A DNA stretch of 37,746 nucleotides from CF-161 sp035259145 (lineage in GTDB: Bacteria > Chloroflexota > Dormibacteria > Dormibacterales > Dormibacteraceae). A program made the position numbers and the translations under genes. Shown here one piece after another: positions 15,084 to 23,110 of the stretch. The notes below the pieces were generated by a model that saw only the letters and a program-made list of their open reading frames with translations, ran no database searches and had not been told where the DNA came from. The first letter of the stretch is position 1. Each line of letters begins with the position of its first letter. The stretch spans positions 1-37,746 of the forward strand of contig DATFWQ010000237.1 of the NCBI GenBank assembly GCA_035259145.1, given 5' to 3'.

Positions 15084-15538
15084 AGGGCCGCGATCCGCTC
15101 CCGCATCCGCTCCCAGTGGGTCCCCGGCCAGTAGACGCGGGCGCAGCTCGGGCACTCGGAGAATCGCTCCTGGGTGGCGCGAACGTACGGCGGGAGCCGG
15201 TGCGCGACCGCGTGCTTGGCGCGCGGCTCAAGCTCGGCGTTGCAGTCGATGCAGCGGCTCAGCGTCCGTGAGGGCTCCAGCGCGAGCTCCTTGAGAACCT
15301 GGCGGACCTGGTCCTCGACGCGGTCGTGCCTGAGCAGAATGGCCCGCAGCGCCCCGCCGCTGATCGCCCGGCGCTGCATCATGTCGGCGTCGCGAGTCAA
15401 CAGGATCCGGCGCTCGGCGAGGGCCCTGGCCACGACCTGGGCATCGGGAAGGGCCGGTTCGTAGGCGGCGTCGTAGCCGAGAACACGCAGCCAACGAGCC
15501 AGACGGCCGACATTGCAGTCTGCCAGGAACCGGGGCAT
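15080..15538 (-). CDS. Mut7-C RNase-domain protein
   Basis: 152 residues. The N-terminal Mut7-C PIN-like nuclease domain shows FLADCNVGRLARWLRVLGYD, with the conserved Asp, then RALAERRILLTRDADM. The C-terminal zinc ribbon has CIDC (about 97-100) and CPSC (about 130-133), followed by ARVYWPGTHWERM, the usual family ending. Bacterial members are presumed ribonucleases with unknown targets. It heads an overlapping minus-strand run with yjbQ and larB (4-bp overlaps at each junction). Confidence 0.88.
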   Translation of the reverse strand: MPRFLADCNVGRLARWLRVLGYDAAYEPALPDAQVVARALAERRILLTRDADMMQRRAISGGALRAILLRHDRVEDQVRQVLKELALEPSRTLSRCIDCNAELEPRAKHAVAHRLPPYVRATQERFSECPSCARVYWPGTHWERMRERIAAL

Positions 15539-15632
15539 CGCCCCCGATTCTAGGAGGCGGCGTGGGTCCCGCTGTCATGCCGCCGGGCTGCTCGCCGGTC
15601 CCTCACGGCCGGTTCTTCAGCAGCCCAGGTTC

Positions 15633-16040
15633 TCACCCTTCCTTGTGACCTCCCTCCGCCGCCACCGGACGCTCGGCCGGCGAGACGCGCAACGTGGTCG
15701 CGGTCACAGGCTCGTTGACCATCGTTCGGGCCGGGCCGCGGTCGCCGTACTTGGCGATGAATGCCTGCGAGATGCTCTCGTTGAGCCTTTCATCCTCGAT
15801 CGGCTCGACCACCATCGGCATGGCCTTGCCGCGCACCACGAGCGTCATGCGGCCGGCGGCCAGTGCACGGCGGTACCAGGCGCCTCGATCGGCCAGATAG
15901 GAGCGGACGTAGGCCTCACCGTCCACGGTCACGATCCAGATCGGCAGCTCACCGATCCTGCCGTCCCGGCGCGTGACGCGAACGTAGACCTCCCTCTCGC
16001 GCTCGAGCTGCTGTAAGAGAGATTCGTCGAAGCGAGCCAC
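15633..16040 (-). CDS. DUF2255 family protein
   Basis: About 135 residues from GTG 16040 (GTG 16049 is the alternative). FDESLLQQLEREREVYVRVT, GELPIWIVTVDGEAYVRSY and GAWYRRALAAGRMTLVV follow the DUF2255 layout, a small split-barrel-like family of unknown function related in fold to PPOX/nitroreductase-type flavin proteins. A TAGTGT box lies 7 nt before GTG 16040 and there is no Shine-Dalgarno, pointing to a leaderless start. It is divergent from the GyrI-like gene, with a 16-bp palindrome between them. Confidence 0.72.
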   Translation of the reverse strand: MARFDESLLQQLEREREVYVRVTRRDGRIGELPIWIVTVDGEAYVRSYLADRGAWYRRALAAGRMTLVVRGKAMPMVVEPIEDERLNESISQAFIAKYGDRGPARTMVNEPVTATTLRVSPAERPVAAEGGHKEG

Positions 16041-16073
16041 GGCGCTCACACTACGCTGCCGCCGTCCAGCGCT

Positions 16074-16089
16074 CCTGGTCAGGACCAGG
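16074..16089. promoter_or_regulatory. Palindrome between DUF2255 and GyrI-like genes
   Basis: CCTGGTC-AG-GACCAGG, perfect 7-bp arms with a 2-bp centre, in the 106-bp divergent intergenic region. Size and position fit a dimeric repressor or activator site controlling one or both genes. No regulator gene is adjacent, so the binding protein is unknown. Confidence 0.4.
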
Positions 16090-16146
16090 GGTTCGCGGTC
16101 TAGCATTCGCATAGCGGGACCAACACAGAGGCTGAAGGAGGCTCCG

Positions 16147-16629
16147 ATGGCAGACGACCATGGTTTCTCCATGCAGCTCGAGGTCACGGAGATACCCGGC
16201 AGACGGCTTGCGGGTGTTCGTCATCAGGGACCTTATCCACGAATCAGCGAAGCCTTCTTGAGGCTCTTTCCCCAGGCAGACGCGCTTGGATTGAGTCGGG
16301 TCGCAGGCGCAGTCTACGTGGCCGTGTACTACGACGATCCCGAGAGCACGCCGGAGGACGCGCTACGGTCCCTGGCGGCCGTCACCGTGGCCGAGGACGC
16401 GACGATCGGCGACCTGGAGGACGCACGGCTCCCATCCGGCAGGTACGTCCGGATGCCCTTCTTGGGGCCGCACTCAGACCTCGGAGAAGCCTGGCGTCAC
16501 TTAAATCACCGGCGGGCCGAGGAGGGATACGAGAGGCGGGATGGGGTCTCTTTCGAGATGTACCTCGGGCAGGAGGACAAGGCTCCACCCGATCGAGTCC
16601 GGACCGATCTCTACGCACCCGTCGTGTAG
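16147..16629 (+). CDS. GyrI-like small-molecule-binding domain protein
   Basis: 160 residues. It matches the stand-alone GyrI/SbmC-like (effector-binding SOUL/BRE) fold: LEVTEIPGRRLAGVRHQGPY, a YVAVYYDDPESTPEDALRS strand-turn, LPSGRYVRMPFLGPHSDLGE, and EGYERRDGVSFEMYLGQ. Such proteins bind cationic or hydrophobic small molecules, or inhibit gyrase in the case of SbmC, and the domain is also the effector part of BmrR/Rob regulators. No DNA-binding domain is attached here. A strong GAAGGAGG lies 7 nt before the ATG. Confidence 0.85.
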   Translation: MADDHGFSMQLEVTEIPGRRLAGVRHQGPYPRISEAFLRLFPQADALGLSRVAGAVYVAVYYDDPESTPEDALRSLAAVTVAEDATIGDLEDARLPSGRYVRMPFLGPHSDLGEAWRHLNHRRAEEGYERRDGVSFEMYLGQEDKAPPDRVRTDLYAPVV

Positions 16630-16689
16630 GGGGAGCAGTCGGACGGCCGGTAACCGCCTCCCCGATCCCGGATTGGACTGTAGGATCGG

Positions 16690-16980
16690 GTGGTGGCTCA
16701 ACAGATGGACGACCTCATGGCACGCCTCCGGCAGGAAGCCGACGGCTGCTACTCATGGTCAAACGGGCCTGGCGACGTGTACGCCGACCACTCCCACTCT
16801 TACGAGAAGATCCTCTACTGCGTTGCGGGCTCGATCACATTCATGGTTGTAGACGGAGAGATCCCCCTCGGGCCCGGCGACCGCATGTTGCTGCCGGCGG
16901 GAACCCGGCACGGCGCCCTTGTCGGCCCAAACGGGTGCACCTGCATCGAGGGCCGCGGGCGTAGTATGGCCCCGAGATGA
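16690..16980 (+). CDS. Small cupin-domain protein
   Basis: About 96 residues. Cupin motif 1 is HSHSYEKILYCVAGSITFMV and motif 2 is LGPGDRMLLPAGTRHGALV, giving three histidines and a glutamate for metal binding. Two tandem GTG codons (16690, 16693) are possible; TAGGAT ends 6 nt before the second, the spacing seen at other leaderless-type starts here, and no Shine-Dalgarno is present. The stop overlaps the ATG of the following zinc-ribbon gene (ATGA). Function unknown. Confidence 0.75.
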   Translation: MVAQQMDDLMARLRQEADGCYSWSNGPGDVYADHSHSYEKILYCVAGSITFMVVDGEIPLGPGDRMLLPAGTRHGALVGPNGCTCIEGRGRSMAPR

Positions 16981-17372
16981 CGTTCATCGACTTCGTCCGC
17001 GACCGCGCGCGCTACTACAACTGTCCCGCCTGCGGCCGCAGCCTGCGTGACTGCGAGCTGCGCATGCTTCAGCACGTGGAAGACCGGTACACCATCCAGG
17101 TGACCTGCGCCACCTGCCGGGTGCAGTTCATCGTCATCCTGGCGGTACAGGGCGGCGAGGGGCTGGAGGCGACTCCCGCCGATGACCTGGCTGTAGAGCG
17201 CGGCCTGGCCGACGACGCCGACCTCGTGGGCTCGGCGTCGCGGTCTGAGCAAGCCGAGCCAGAGCCGGAGCCCATCCAGTCCGACGAGGTGCTCGACGTG
17301 CATCTCTTGCTCAGGGATTACCGGGGGCGACTCACAGACCTGTTCAAGCAGCCCTCAGGAGATCGCAACTAA
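16977..17372 (+). CDS. Zinc-ribbon protein of unknown function
   Basis: 131 residues. CPAC (about 16-19) and CATC (about 45-48) flank a RMLQHVEDRYTIQVT strand pair, a treble-clef or zinc-ribbon layout at the N terminus. It is followed by a hydrophobic strand (FIVILAVQ), a long acidic, probably disordered linker rich in Ala, Asp, Glu and Pro, and a C-terminal helix DEVLDVHLLLRDYRGRLTDL. The organisation resembles an adaptor rather than an enzyme. Position between a cupin and the cysteine desulfurase, with overlaps or near-overlaps on both sides, suggests co-expression. Confidence 0.65.
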   Translation: MTFIDFVRDRARYYNCPACGRSLRDCELRMLQHVEDRYTIQVTCATCRVQFIVILAVQGGEGLEATPADDLAVERGLADDADLVGSASRSEQAEPEPEPIQSDEVLDVHLLLRDYRGRLTDLFKQPSGDRN

Positions 17373-17385
17373 CTCGGCCAGGCAG

Positions 17386-18471
17386 CTGTATCTCGACGAC
17401 GCCGGGGACGCCCCCGTGCTGGACGCAGCTTGCCGGGCTCGAGAGCGGGCTCCCGTCGGCAACCCGTCGAGTCCTCATGCTGAGGGTCGGGCCGCCCGTG
17501 CCGCCCTCGACGCAGCCCGCGACCAGGCCGCAGCCGCTCTCGGGGCCGATGCCCCTGAGATCGTCTTCTGCTCCAGCGGCACCGAGGCGGTGAACCTGGC
17601 CGTGCTGGGTGCCGGCCGTCCGCTCCCACCCGGTCGCTCATTCGTGACCTGGGCCGCCGAGCACCAGTCCGTGCTTGGCGCGGCTCGGCAGCTGTCGCTC
17701 GAGGGCCACACCGTTCACCTGCTGCCCGTTGACGGCCACGGCTTTGCGGAACCCGATCTGCCGGACGACGCCGGCCTGGTCTCGCTCGGCCTCGCCAACA
17801 ACGAGGTGGGCACACTGCAACCCGTGGCTGAGGTGGCTCATCGGGCGCGAGAGCTCGGAGCAGCCATTCATCTCGACTGCTGCCAGGGCCCACGCTGGGT
17901 ACGGCCGCCGATCGAGCTGGCCGATCTAGCGTCCTTCTCCGGCCACAAGCTGGGCTCCGGTCCTGGCGGGCTGCTCTTCGCAAGACGTGAGGCGCGCATG
18001 CATCCGCTCATGTACGGAGGGCCCCAGGAGTGGGGCCGGCGCGCCGGACATGAAGACGTGGCTGCTGCAGCTGCCATTGCGGCGGCCCTCGAGATCTGCG
18101 CTCGCGAGCGGAACAGCCAGGCAAGGGCCGCCCGCCCGCTTGCCGAGAGGATGCGGGTAGCGCTGGTCGAGGCCGGCGGCCGGCTCACAGGAGGCGAGCC
18201 CAGGCTGCCGAACTACGCCACGGCCGCATTTCGAAGCGTGAAAGGCGAGGACCTGCTGCTCGCACTCGACCTCGCAGGAGTTGCTGCTTCCAGCGGCTCC
18301 GCGTGCGCTTCCGGGTCGCTCGACCCATCGCACGTCCTGCTGGCGATGGGCCTGTCACTCGACGAGGCGCTGGGAAGCCTCCGACTGACCGCTGGCTACG
18401 ACACCACCCCAGGAGACGTAGAACGGATGTTCCACGTTTTACACTCCTTGTCACTGCATGTCCGAGGTTGA
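17386..18471 (+). CDS. Cysteine desulfurase (NifS/IscS family)
   Basis: About 361 residues, a PLP enzyme releasing sulfur from cysteine as an enzyme persulfide. The N-terminal LYLDDAGDAPVLDAA corresponds to the YLDNAATTPV of the family. PLP lysine is in SFSGHKLGSGPGG (about residue 188), and the sulfur-carrying cysteine is in ASSGSACASGSLDPSHV (about residue 307). The frame has no ATG upstream; CTG 17386 (or an even rarer ATC next to an AGGAG at 17357-17361) is needed to keep the first strand, while GTG 17416 would delete it. The last 14 bp overlap xdhC, so a role in sulfurating Moco is likely. Confidence 0.88.
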   Translation: MYLDDAGDAPVLDAACRARERAPVGNPSSPHAEGRAARAALDAARDQAAAALGADAPEIVFCSSGTEAVNLAVLGAGRPLPPGRSFVTWAAEHQSVLGAARQLSLEGHTVHLLPVDGHGFAEPDLPDDAGLVSLGLANNEVGTLQPVAEVAHRARELGAAIHLDCCQGPRWVRPPIELADLASFSGHKLGSGPGGLLFARREARMHPLMYGGPQEWGRRAGHEDVAAAAAIAAALEICARERNSQARAARPLAERMRVALVEAGGRLTGGEPRLPNYATAAFRSVKGEDLLLALDLAGVAASSGSACASGSLDPSHVLLAMGLSLDEALGSLRLTAGYDTTPGDVERMFHVLHSLSLHVRG

Positions 18472-19150
18472 GTCTGAGCTCGCCAGGCGCACCGGCCGCG
18501 GCGAGGAGGTTGTGCTTGCGACGGTGGTGCGCCTCGACGGTGACCCACCGTCGCGAACCGGTGCCAAGGCCCTCTTCGACCGAGATCGCCAGCTTGCCGG
18601 AACCCTGGGCTGCTCGGAATTCGACGCCCAGGCTCGCAGAGACGCCGTTTCCCACCTTGCGAGCGGCGCCCCCGGGCTGAGTACCTACCGGCACGAGCTG
18701 GGATCGATCGAGGTCTACGTCGAGCCCTACCTGGCGCGTCCTCTGCTGGTCGTGCTCGCTGACTCCCCGGTGGCCGCAGCGCTGCGGCGCTGGGCGCCCG
18801 AGGTCGGCTTCGAGGTGGCCAGCTCCCCGCCCTCAGAGAAGCCGGCCACCGAGCTGTATGTCGTCCACACCGATCACGAGGCTCCGGATCTCGTAGAGGT
18901 TCTGGAGCATCTCCTGGGCCTGGAGCCTCGCTTCGTGGGCCTGATGGGCAGTCGCCGGCACACCGGACACCACCTGGAAGCTCTGCACGCTCGTGGTATG
19001 GGCGAGGATCAGATCGCGCGTATCCAGAGCCCCGTCGGTCTCGACCTCGGAGCGCAGACGCCATCTGAGATCGCGCTCTCGATTCTGGCCGGCCTGGTCG
19101 CCATCCGGCGGGATGGCGGGGCCGGCTGGAAGGACGCCACGCGCGTCTGA
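18458..19150 (+). CDS. XdhC/CoxI family Moco-maturation protein
   Basis: 230 residues. XdhC binds molybdenum cofactor, promotes its sulfuration by a cysteine desulfurase, and hands it to xanthine-dehydrogenase-type hydroxylases. The N-terminal domain shows VLATVVRLDGDPPSRTGAKA (family: V-R--GS-PR--GAKM) and GTLGCSEFDAQ. The C-terminal Rossmann-like domain shows FVGLMGSRRHTGHHLEAL, IQSPVGLDLGAQTPSEIALS and ILAGLVAIRR. It overlaps the desulfurase gene by 14 bp. No molybdenum hydroxylase subunit gene is in the window. Confidence 0.9.
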   Translation: MSEVESELARRTGRGEEVVLATVVRLDGDPPSRTGAKALFDRDRQLAGTLGCSEFDAQARRDAVSHLASGAPGLSTYRHELGSIEVYVEPYLARPLLVVLADSPVAAALRRWAPEVGFEVASSPPSEKPATELYVVHTDHEAPDLVEVLEHLLGLEPRFVGLMGSRRHTGHHLEALHARGMGEDQIARIQSPVGLDLGAQTPSEIALSILAGLVAIRRDGGAGWKDATRV

Positions 19151-19202
19151 TCCAAGCTCAGAAGGTGCGGTTGCGGGCCTGTCGCCACTAGCATTGCCCG
19201 CG

Positions 19203-20090
19203 ATGCTGAACCCTCCCCCAGAGGTGGCCGCACTGGCGCGGGCACTGCCGGGTTTAGTGGCGCCAGAGATTGTCTTCGGCATTGGCGGCGGTACGGGTTT
19301 TGGCCGCTTCGTCTACGGCGAACAGGTGACCTTGTTGACCCGGATCACGACTCGCGAGACTGCCAACGAGGGCTTTCTTGCCAACGTCTGCCGCAACCTT
19401 CAGGTGGCCTACAGGCTGCAGGTGGCCTCCGGCGAGCGGGCGCTGCACAGGCGGCTGACGGTTGAGCTGCTCAAGCGCGGGACCCCTGTGCTCTGGGTCG
19501 ACCCGAGCCGGCTGCCGTGGTCAGGGCCGCCCGCGGCCTACCAGGCGGTTGCCGTGCTGAGCCTGGATGGAACCGACGCAACAGTCTTCGACGGAGCGGA
19601 GCGCCAGCTGCCGGTGGAGCGCCTGCTGGCGGCCTCACGAACGTCTGGCGCGAAGCACCGTACGCTCGTCGTTGAGGGCCAGGGGGGCGATGTCGGGAGT
19701 GCGGCACGGGCCGGCCTGTGGGCACATCGCCAGCAGATGCGCGAAGGCTTCGGTCCGCCCTCGACCCAGAGTGCCTTCGGCCTCTCGGGCCTGGCTCTCT
19801 GGGCGGCCAGTATAGCGGCGGACGCCGGTGGCGGTCCGACCCTTGCCGCGCAGATCGAAGACCGGGGAGGCGGGCCGGCAATGCGCGAGGCGCAGTCAGC
19901 CTTCCTGGCCTACGCGGGTTACGAGCGCGCGGCCGCGGCGACCTCCGCAGCAGGATCGCGCTGGAGCGAGCTGGCCGCCGCCCTGCGCGGTGACTACGCC
20001 GGCCCGGACCACGTCCGGGCAGTGCACGACGCGGAAGCTGAGGCGCTGACGGCCATCGAGGCGGCACTTCGGGGCACCTACGCCCAATAG
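19203..20090 (+). CDS. BtrH N-terminal/DUF4872-like protein
   Basis: 295 residues. PEIVFGIGGGTGFGRFVYGE near the N terminus recalls the BtrH N-terminal domain (E---GLGGG-GF-Y), a papain-like C39 fold best known from the acyltransferase BtrH of butirosin synthesis. The rest, including TPVLWVDPSRLPW, AVAVLSLDGTDATVFDGAER and a helical C-terminal half, fits the DUF4872-type companion. The usual N-terminal catalytic cysteine (H--C) is not seen, so activity is doubtful. TAGCAT lies 8 nt before the ATG, suggesting a separate leaderless transcript. Confidence 0.6.
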   Translation: MLNPPPEVAALARALPGLVAPEIVFGIGGGTGFGRFVYGEQVTLLTRITTRETANEGFLANVCRNLQVAYRLQVASGERALHRRLTVELLKRGTPVLWVDPSRLPWSGPPAAYQAVAVLSLDGTDATVFDGAERQLPVERLLAASRTSGAKHRTLVVEGQGGDVGSAARAGLWAHRQQMREGFGPPSTQSAFGLSGLALWAASIAADAGGGPTLAAQIEDRGGGPAMREAQSAFLAYAGYERAAAATSAAGSRWSELAAALRGDYAGPDHVRAVHDAEAEALTAIEAALRGTYAQ

Positions 20091-20438
20091 CCGACTCGGT
20101 TAGGCGTGGCGGGAAGACCCGGCTCCGCCGGGCCGATGAGATGTCGCCGAACGCCTGCCAGACGCTGCCCGTCACCCACCACCCTGGGGAACGCGGCTAC
20201 CCTCATCAGTCTGGACGATCTGCCGCGACGTGGAGTACAGCGCGACATGCTCACGCCACGCTCCAGAACTGAGCCTTACAGTCCACTGGAGTGCACCGTC
20301 TCATGGGAATGCTGACGGTTGAGTTGGCAGGGATCTGCTCAGCTAACCACTGCTAACCCGATTCCACTGCCGAGCTACGTCACCGAGTTAACTGGGGCCG
20401 GTAACGCCATGCAGCGACGAGCAACTGTCTTCGGGCCG
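20091..20438. other. 348-bp convergent intergenic region
   Basis: No credible gene is seen on either strand; short open frames have no family resemblance. It begins with the 31-bp hairpin repeat at 20102-20132, which could terminate the BtrH-like transcript. The remainder (about 20140-20430) is slightly less GC-rich than the coding sequence, with several TAAC and CTAACC words, and may be degenerated former coding sequence. Confidence 0.4.
20102..20132 (+). repeat. 31-bp hairpin repeat, copy 1
   Basis: AGGCGTGGCGGG, a 4-nt variable part, then CCCGGC-TCC-GCCGGG (6-bp stem, 3-nt loop). It matches 36878-36908 at 28 of 31 positions without gaps, and both copies are intergenic. It lies 11 bp after the BtrH-like stop codon. 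Confidence 0.65.
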
Positions 20439-21479
20439 TCAGCCGTTTGGGAAGAGCCAGTCCTCCCGCCAGATGGCCCACTCGCGCGCCGAGGTGGTCC
20501 ATTCGGCGAAGACAGCCAGACCGTAGGGCGACCTGGGCCTGGAGCGCAGCTGTGCGATCCCGCGACGGGCGCCTCTGATCGCGGTGTGCAGGTCCTCCCC
20601 GGTTGGGTGAAGACCCTCCTCGTATGTGGGAACGCCGATGAAGACCATTGTCCGGTCACCAATCAACTGAAGCACCCGGGCCGTCTCCCACGCATAGACC
20701 GCTCCGATCAGGGGGGCGCTGGGCAGCGGTGTGTCGTACACCATCACCGCCACCTGGTCCACCCACACGGCCACCGCCTGGAGGAAACCGCCGGTCGTGA
20801 ATGGCCAGCTGTTGCCTACAGGTACCAGCGTCGAGTGCAGCACACGCGAGCTGCCGGGCAAGAGCTCCACCTTCTGGATTGAGGCGGACAGGATGGCCTG
20901 GTGTGCCCTCGTGAGGTCATGCGTTCGCCCAAGCAGGTCCAAGAAGTACCCATTGGCCGGTGCCACAGGCTCGATGTCGTAGTGGATGCCGTCAAAGCCG
21001 AGATCGAGCAGGGCGCTGGCGCTGTCCAGGACGCGGTTGCGGACCGCCGCCGAGCCGAGGTCCAGGGGGCCACCGGCACCGGTCAGCAGCTGGCCGATGT
21101 ACGCCTGCAGATGGACCCCAGGAGCGGAGCGGTGAATGGCCGCGAGCAGCTCCGGCGCGTGGAGGTAGCGCTGAGCAGCGATGCGCCCATCGCCGTCCAG
21201 CGGCCCAACGTGAAAGTAGGCGTCCGAGATCTGGTTGGCGCGTAGCACATCCACGAGCCGGGCATACTCTGCTGACGAGTGGGCATCGCCTACCCATGCG
21301 TGGCGCAACCAGAGCGCATTGTTCCCCGAGCTGCGGGCGGTGGCCGGGGGCCCGGGGATCCACCAGACCGATGCGACGAGGACGGGCACGATGGCGACCG
21401 CCACGCAAGCGAGTCCCAAACCAGCCACCAGGCGGCGGACGAGCCTTCTGGGAAGCCTCGGAGTCCGTAGAAAAACCAT
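20439..21479 (-). CDS. Membrane-anchored GH18-like TIM-barrel protein
   Basis: 346 residues. A basic N terminus and one hydrophobic span (about 19-42, GLGLACVAVAIVPVLVASVW) anchor it, with the body outside. The barrel signature is LLDLGFDGIHYDIEPV, equivalent to the DG-D-D-E strand-4 motif of GH18 chitinase-like proteins, with the D-I-E acids kept. Other barrel strands include HLQAYIGQLL, VAVMVYDTPL and TMVFIGVPTYEEG. Hydrolysis of a glycan is plausible, but polysaccharide-binding without catalysis also occurs in such families. It is divergent from the HNH gene. Confidence 0.65.
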   Translation of the reverse strand: MVFLRTPRLPRRLVRRLVAGLGLACVAVAIVPVLVASVWWIPGPPATARSSGNNALWLRHAWVGDAHSSAEYARLVDVLRANQISDAYFHVGPLDGDGRIAAQRYLHAPELLAAIHRSAPGVHLQAYIGQLLTGAGGPLDLGSAAVRNRVLDSASALLDLGFDGIHYDIEPVAPANGYFLDLLGRTHDLTRAHQAILSASIQKVELLPGSSRVLHSTLVPVGNSWPFTTGGFLQAVAVWVDQVAVMVYDTPLPSAPLIGAVYAWETARVLQLIGDRTMVFIGVPTYEEGLHPTGEDLHTAIRGARRGIAQLRSRPRSPYGLAVFAEWTTSAREWAIWREDWLFPNG

Positions 21480-21620
21480 CGACTGCCGCTACAACGAGCC
21501 AGGGCAGAGGTCGGGTACTGGGGCCGTTCGTATGGGTCAGGGCAGCTGAGCAGATCCTTGCCAGGTCAACCATCAACATCCCCATGAGACGGTGCACTAG
21601 ACGCTGCGGCCACAAAGTGG

Positions 21621-21626
21621 TACTAT
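21621..21626 (+). promoter_or_regulatory. -10 box of leaderless HNH gene
   Basis: TACTAT lies exactly 6 nt before the ATG at 21633 and no Shine-Dalgarno is present, so transcription would start at or next to the A of the start codon. TAGACG 17 bp upstream is a poor -35 element. Confidence 0.5.
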
Positions 21627-21632
21627 ACGAAC

Positions 21633-22862
21633 ATGCGTTTGATGGTGGCGGCCGGCAAAGCCTCTGAGCTCTCCTATGAGGGCTTCGGCGGCTATGTGCC
21701 GCCCTCCTTCGCCAGCGTCGAGGAGGGCCTCGCCGTCATCGATAGGGGCAGCCCCGAGAACCTGACCAGCGACACCCTGCTCGAGGACCTCAAGTGGTTC
21801 ACGATCCAGCAGCGGACCCTGGAGGCGATGAGCGCCCGCTGGCTGGGCGAGCTCGACCGCCGGGAGCAGCAGGCCTCAGCTCACGACTCAACAGACGACT
21901 GCTTCTCCTGCACCCGGTGGCTGAGCGAGACGCTCAAGCTCACCCCCAACCAGGCCTACGCCCAGGTCCGCACCGCCCGCATGCTCGAGCAGCTGCCCTG
22001 GACCGCGGCCGCCTTCCGGCGCGGCCAGATCAGCTCCCAGCACGTGGGCGTCATCCGCAGGGCCATGGAGCAGGTTCCCAAGACCTGCCTGGACCCTTCT
22101 GATGTGGAGCCGGCGCTGGTCTTCGCAGCCCGCCAGATGGACACCTTCAACCTGGACCAGCAGTGGCAGCAGATGCGCTACCAGGCCGACCAGGAGGCGG
22201 CTCTGGAGGCGGAGGATGAGCGGCGCCGACAGCGCTGGCTGTCGCTGCGCCAGATCCCGACCGGCAACTACCGGATCGAGGGGGTGCTCGACGCCGAGGG
22301 TGGGGCCACCCTGAAGACCGCCATTAAGGGCATCCTCGGCCGCCACCCCGCCCAGGACGACGAACGCACGCCCGCGCAGCGCCGCGCCGACGCCGTCGTC
22401 GAGCTGGCCAGGCGCCGGCTGGACGCGGGCGACCTGCCCGAGCGAGGCGGCGAGAAGCCTCATCTTCTGCTGATCGCCGAGCTCTCCACGCTCCAGCTGG
22501 AACCGGGCTCGCGGATGGCTCGGCTGGATTGGGGGCCGCTGGTGACCGGCGAGACCGCTCGCCGCCTCGCCGATGACGCCTCGATCACGCCGGTGCTGGT
22601 GGACGATAAGGGCGAGATCCTCCACGTCGGCCACAGCTCGCGGTCGGTGCCCAGGCAGCTGCGGAAGGCGCTCAACCTGCGCGATCGCCACTGCCTGAGC
22701 CCTGGCTGCACGACGCCGCCCGAGCTGTGCTCACCGCACCATCGCAGGCACTGGGCAGACGGCGGACCGACCGACCTCTCCAATCTCGAGCTGAGGTGCG
22801 ACGTCCACCACGCCCGGCTGCACCCCGAGAACCACCGATTCCGGCAGAGCAGAGCGCCCTGA
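21633..22862 (+). CDS. DUF222/HNH endonuclease (13E12-repeat type)
   Basis: 409 residues. The long helical N-terminal DUF222 domain (CFSCTRWLSETLKLTPNQAY, WTAAAFRRGQISSQHVGVIR) is followed by a C-terminal HNH nuclease: CLSPGCTTPPELCSPHHRRH, then WADGGPTDLSNLELRCDVHH, then ARLHPENH. Two CxxC-like cysteine pairs hold the structural zinc and the HH/N/H residues form the active site. Such genes are frequent, often multicopy and mobile in Actinobacteria and relatives; the biological role is unknown. No flanking direct or inverted repeats were identified. The promoter is of leaderless type. Confidence 0.9.
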   Translation: MRLMVAAGKASELSYEGFGGYVPPSFASVEEGLAVIDRGSPENLTSDTLLEDLKWFTIQQRTLEAMSARWLGELDRREQQASAHDSTDDCFSCTRWLSETLKLTPNQAYAQVRTARMLEQLPWTAAAFRRGQISSQHVGVIRRAMEQVPKTCLDPSDVEPALVFAARQMDTFNLDQQWQQMRYQADQEAALEAEDERRRQRWLSLRQIPTGNYRIEGVLDAEGGATLKTAIKGILGRHPAQDDERTPAQRRADAVVELARRRLDAGDLPERGGEKPHLLLIAELSTLQLEPGSRMARLDWGPLVTGETARRLADDASITPVLVDDKGEILHVGHSSRSVPRQLRKALNLRDRHCLSPGCTTPPELCSPHHRRHWADGGPTDLSNLELRCDVHHARLHPENHRFRQSRAP

Positions 22863-22954
22863 GGCATTCCCCCAATTGAGTTGCGCGCCCGATCAAGACT
22901 CGGGCACGCAAGAGGCGAATCGGACGGGGCGGCCACCTGCGCCCACCGTTTAGG

Positions 22955-23110
22955 TTGATCACAGAGCCGAGTCGGTGGAGACGAGGCGGTCCCTCCTCGA
23001 GGCGAGCGCGGACTTCCTCCAACTTGTCCAGCCCGTCATTGGGAAGCGTTCATCCCACCACGTAGCACCCGCGTCCGCGAGTGGGCCAAGAATCCACGGG
23101 CCTTCACGCA
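22955..23110 (-). pseudogene. Frameshifted C-terminal remnant of LLM-class oxidoreductase
   Basis: On the minus strand one frame reads GPWILGPLADAGATWWDERF (about 23099-23043), and the next frame continues NDGLDKLEEVRARLEEGPPR. Joined, they reproduce the C terminus of luciferase-like (LLM, often F420-dependent) oxidoreductases: AGATWW-E, then a helix with R-EEGPPR. A single frameshift separates the halves and nothing upstream (about 23110-23330) resembles the remaining barrel. It is therefore a decayed gene end within a 468-bp region (22863-23330) that otherwise has no recognisable gene. Confidence 0.5.
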
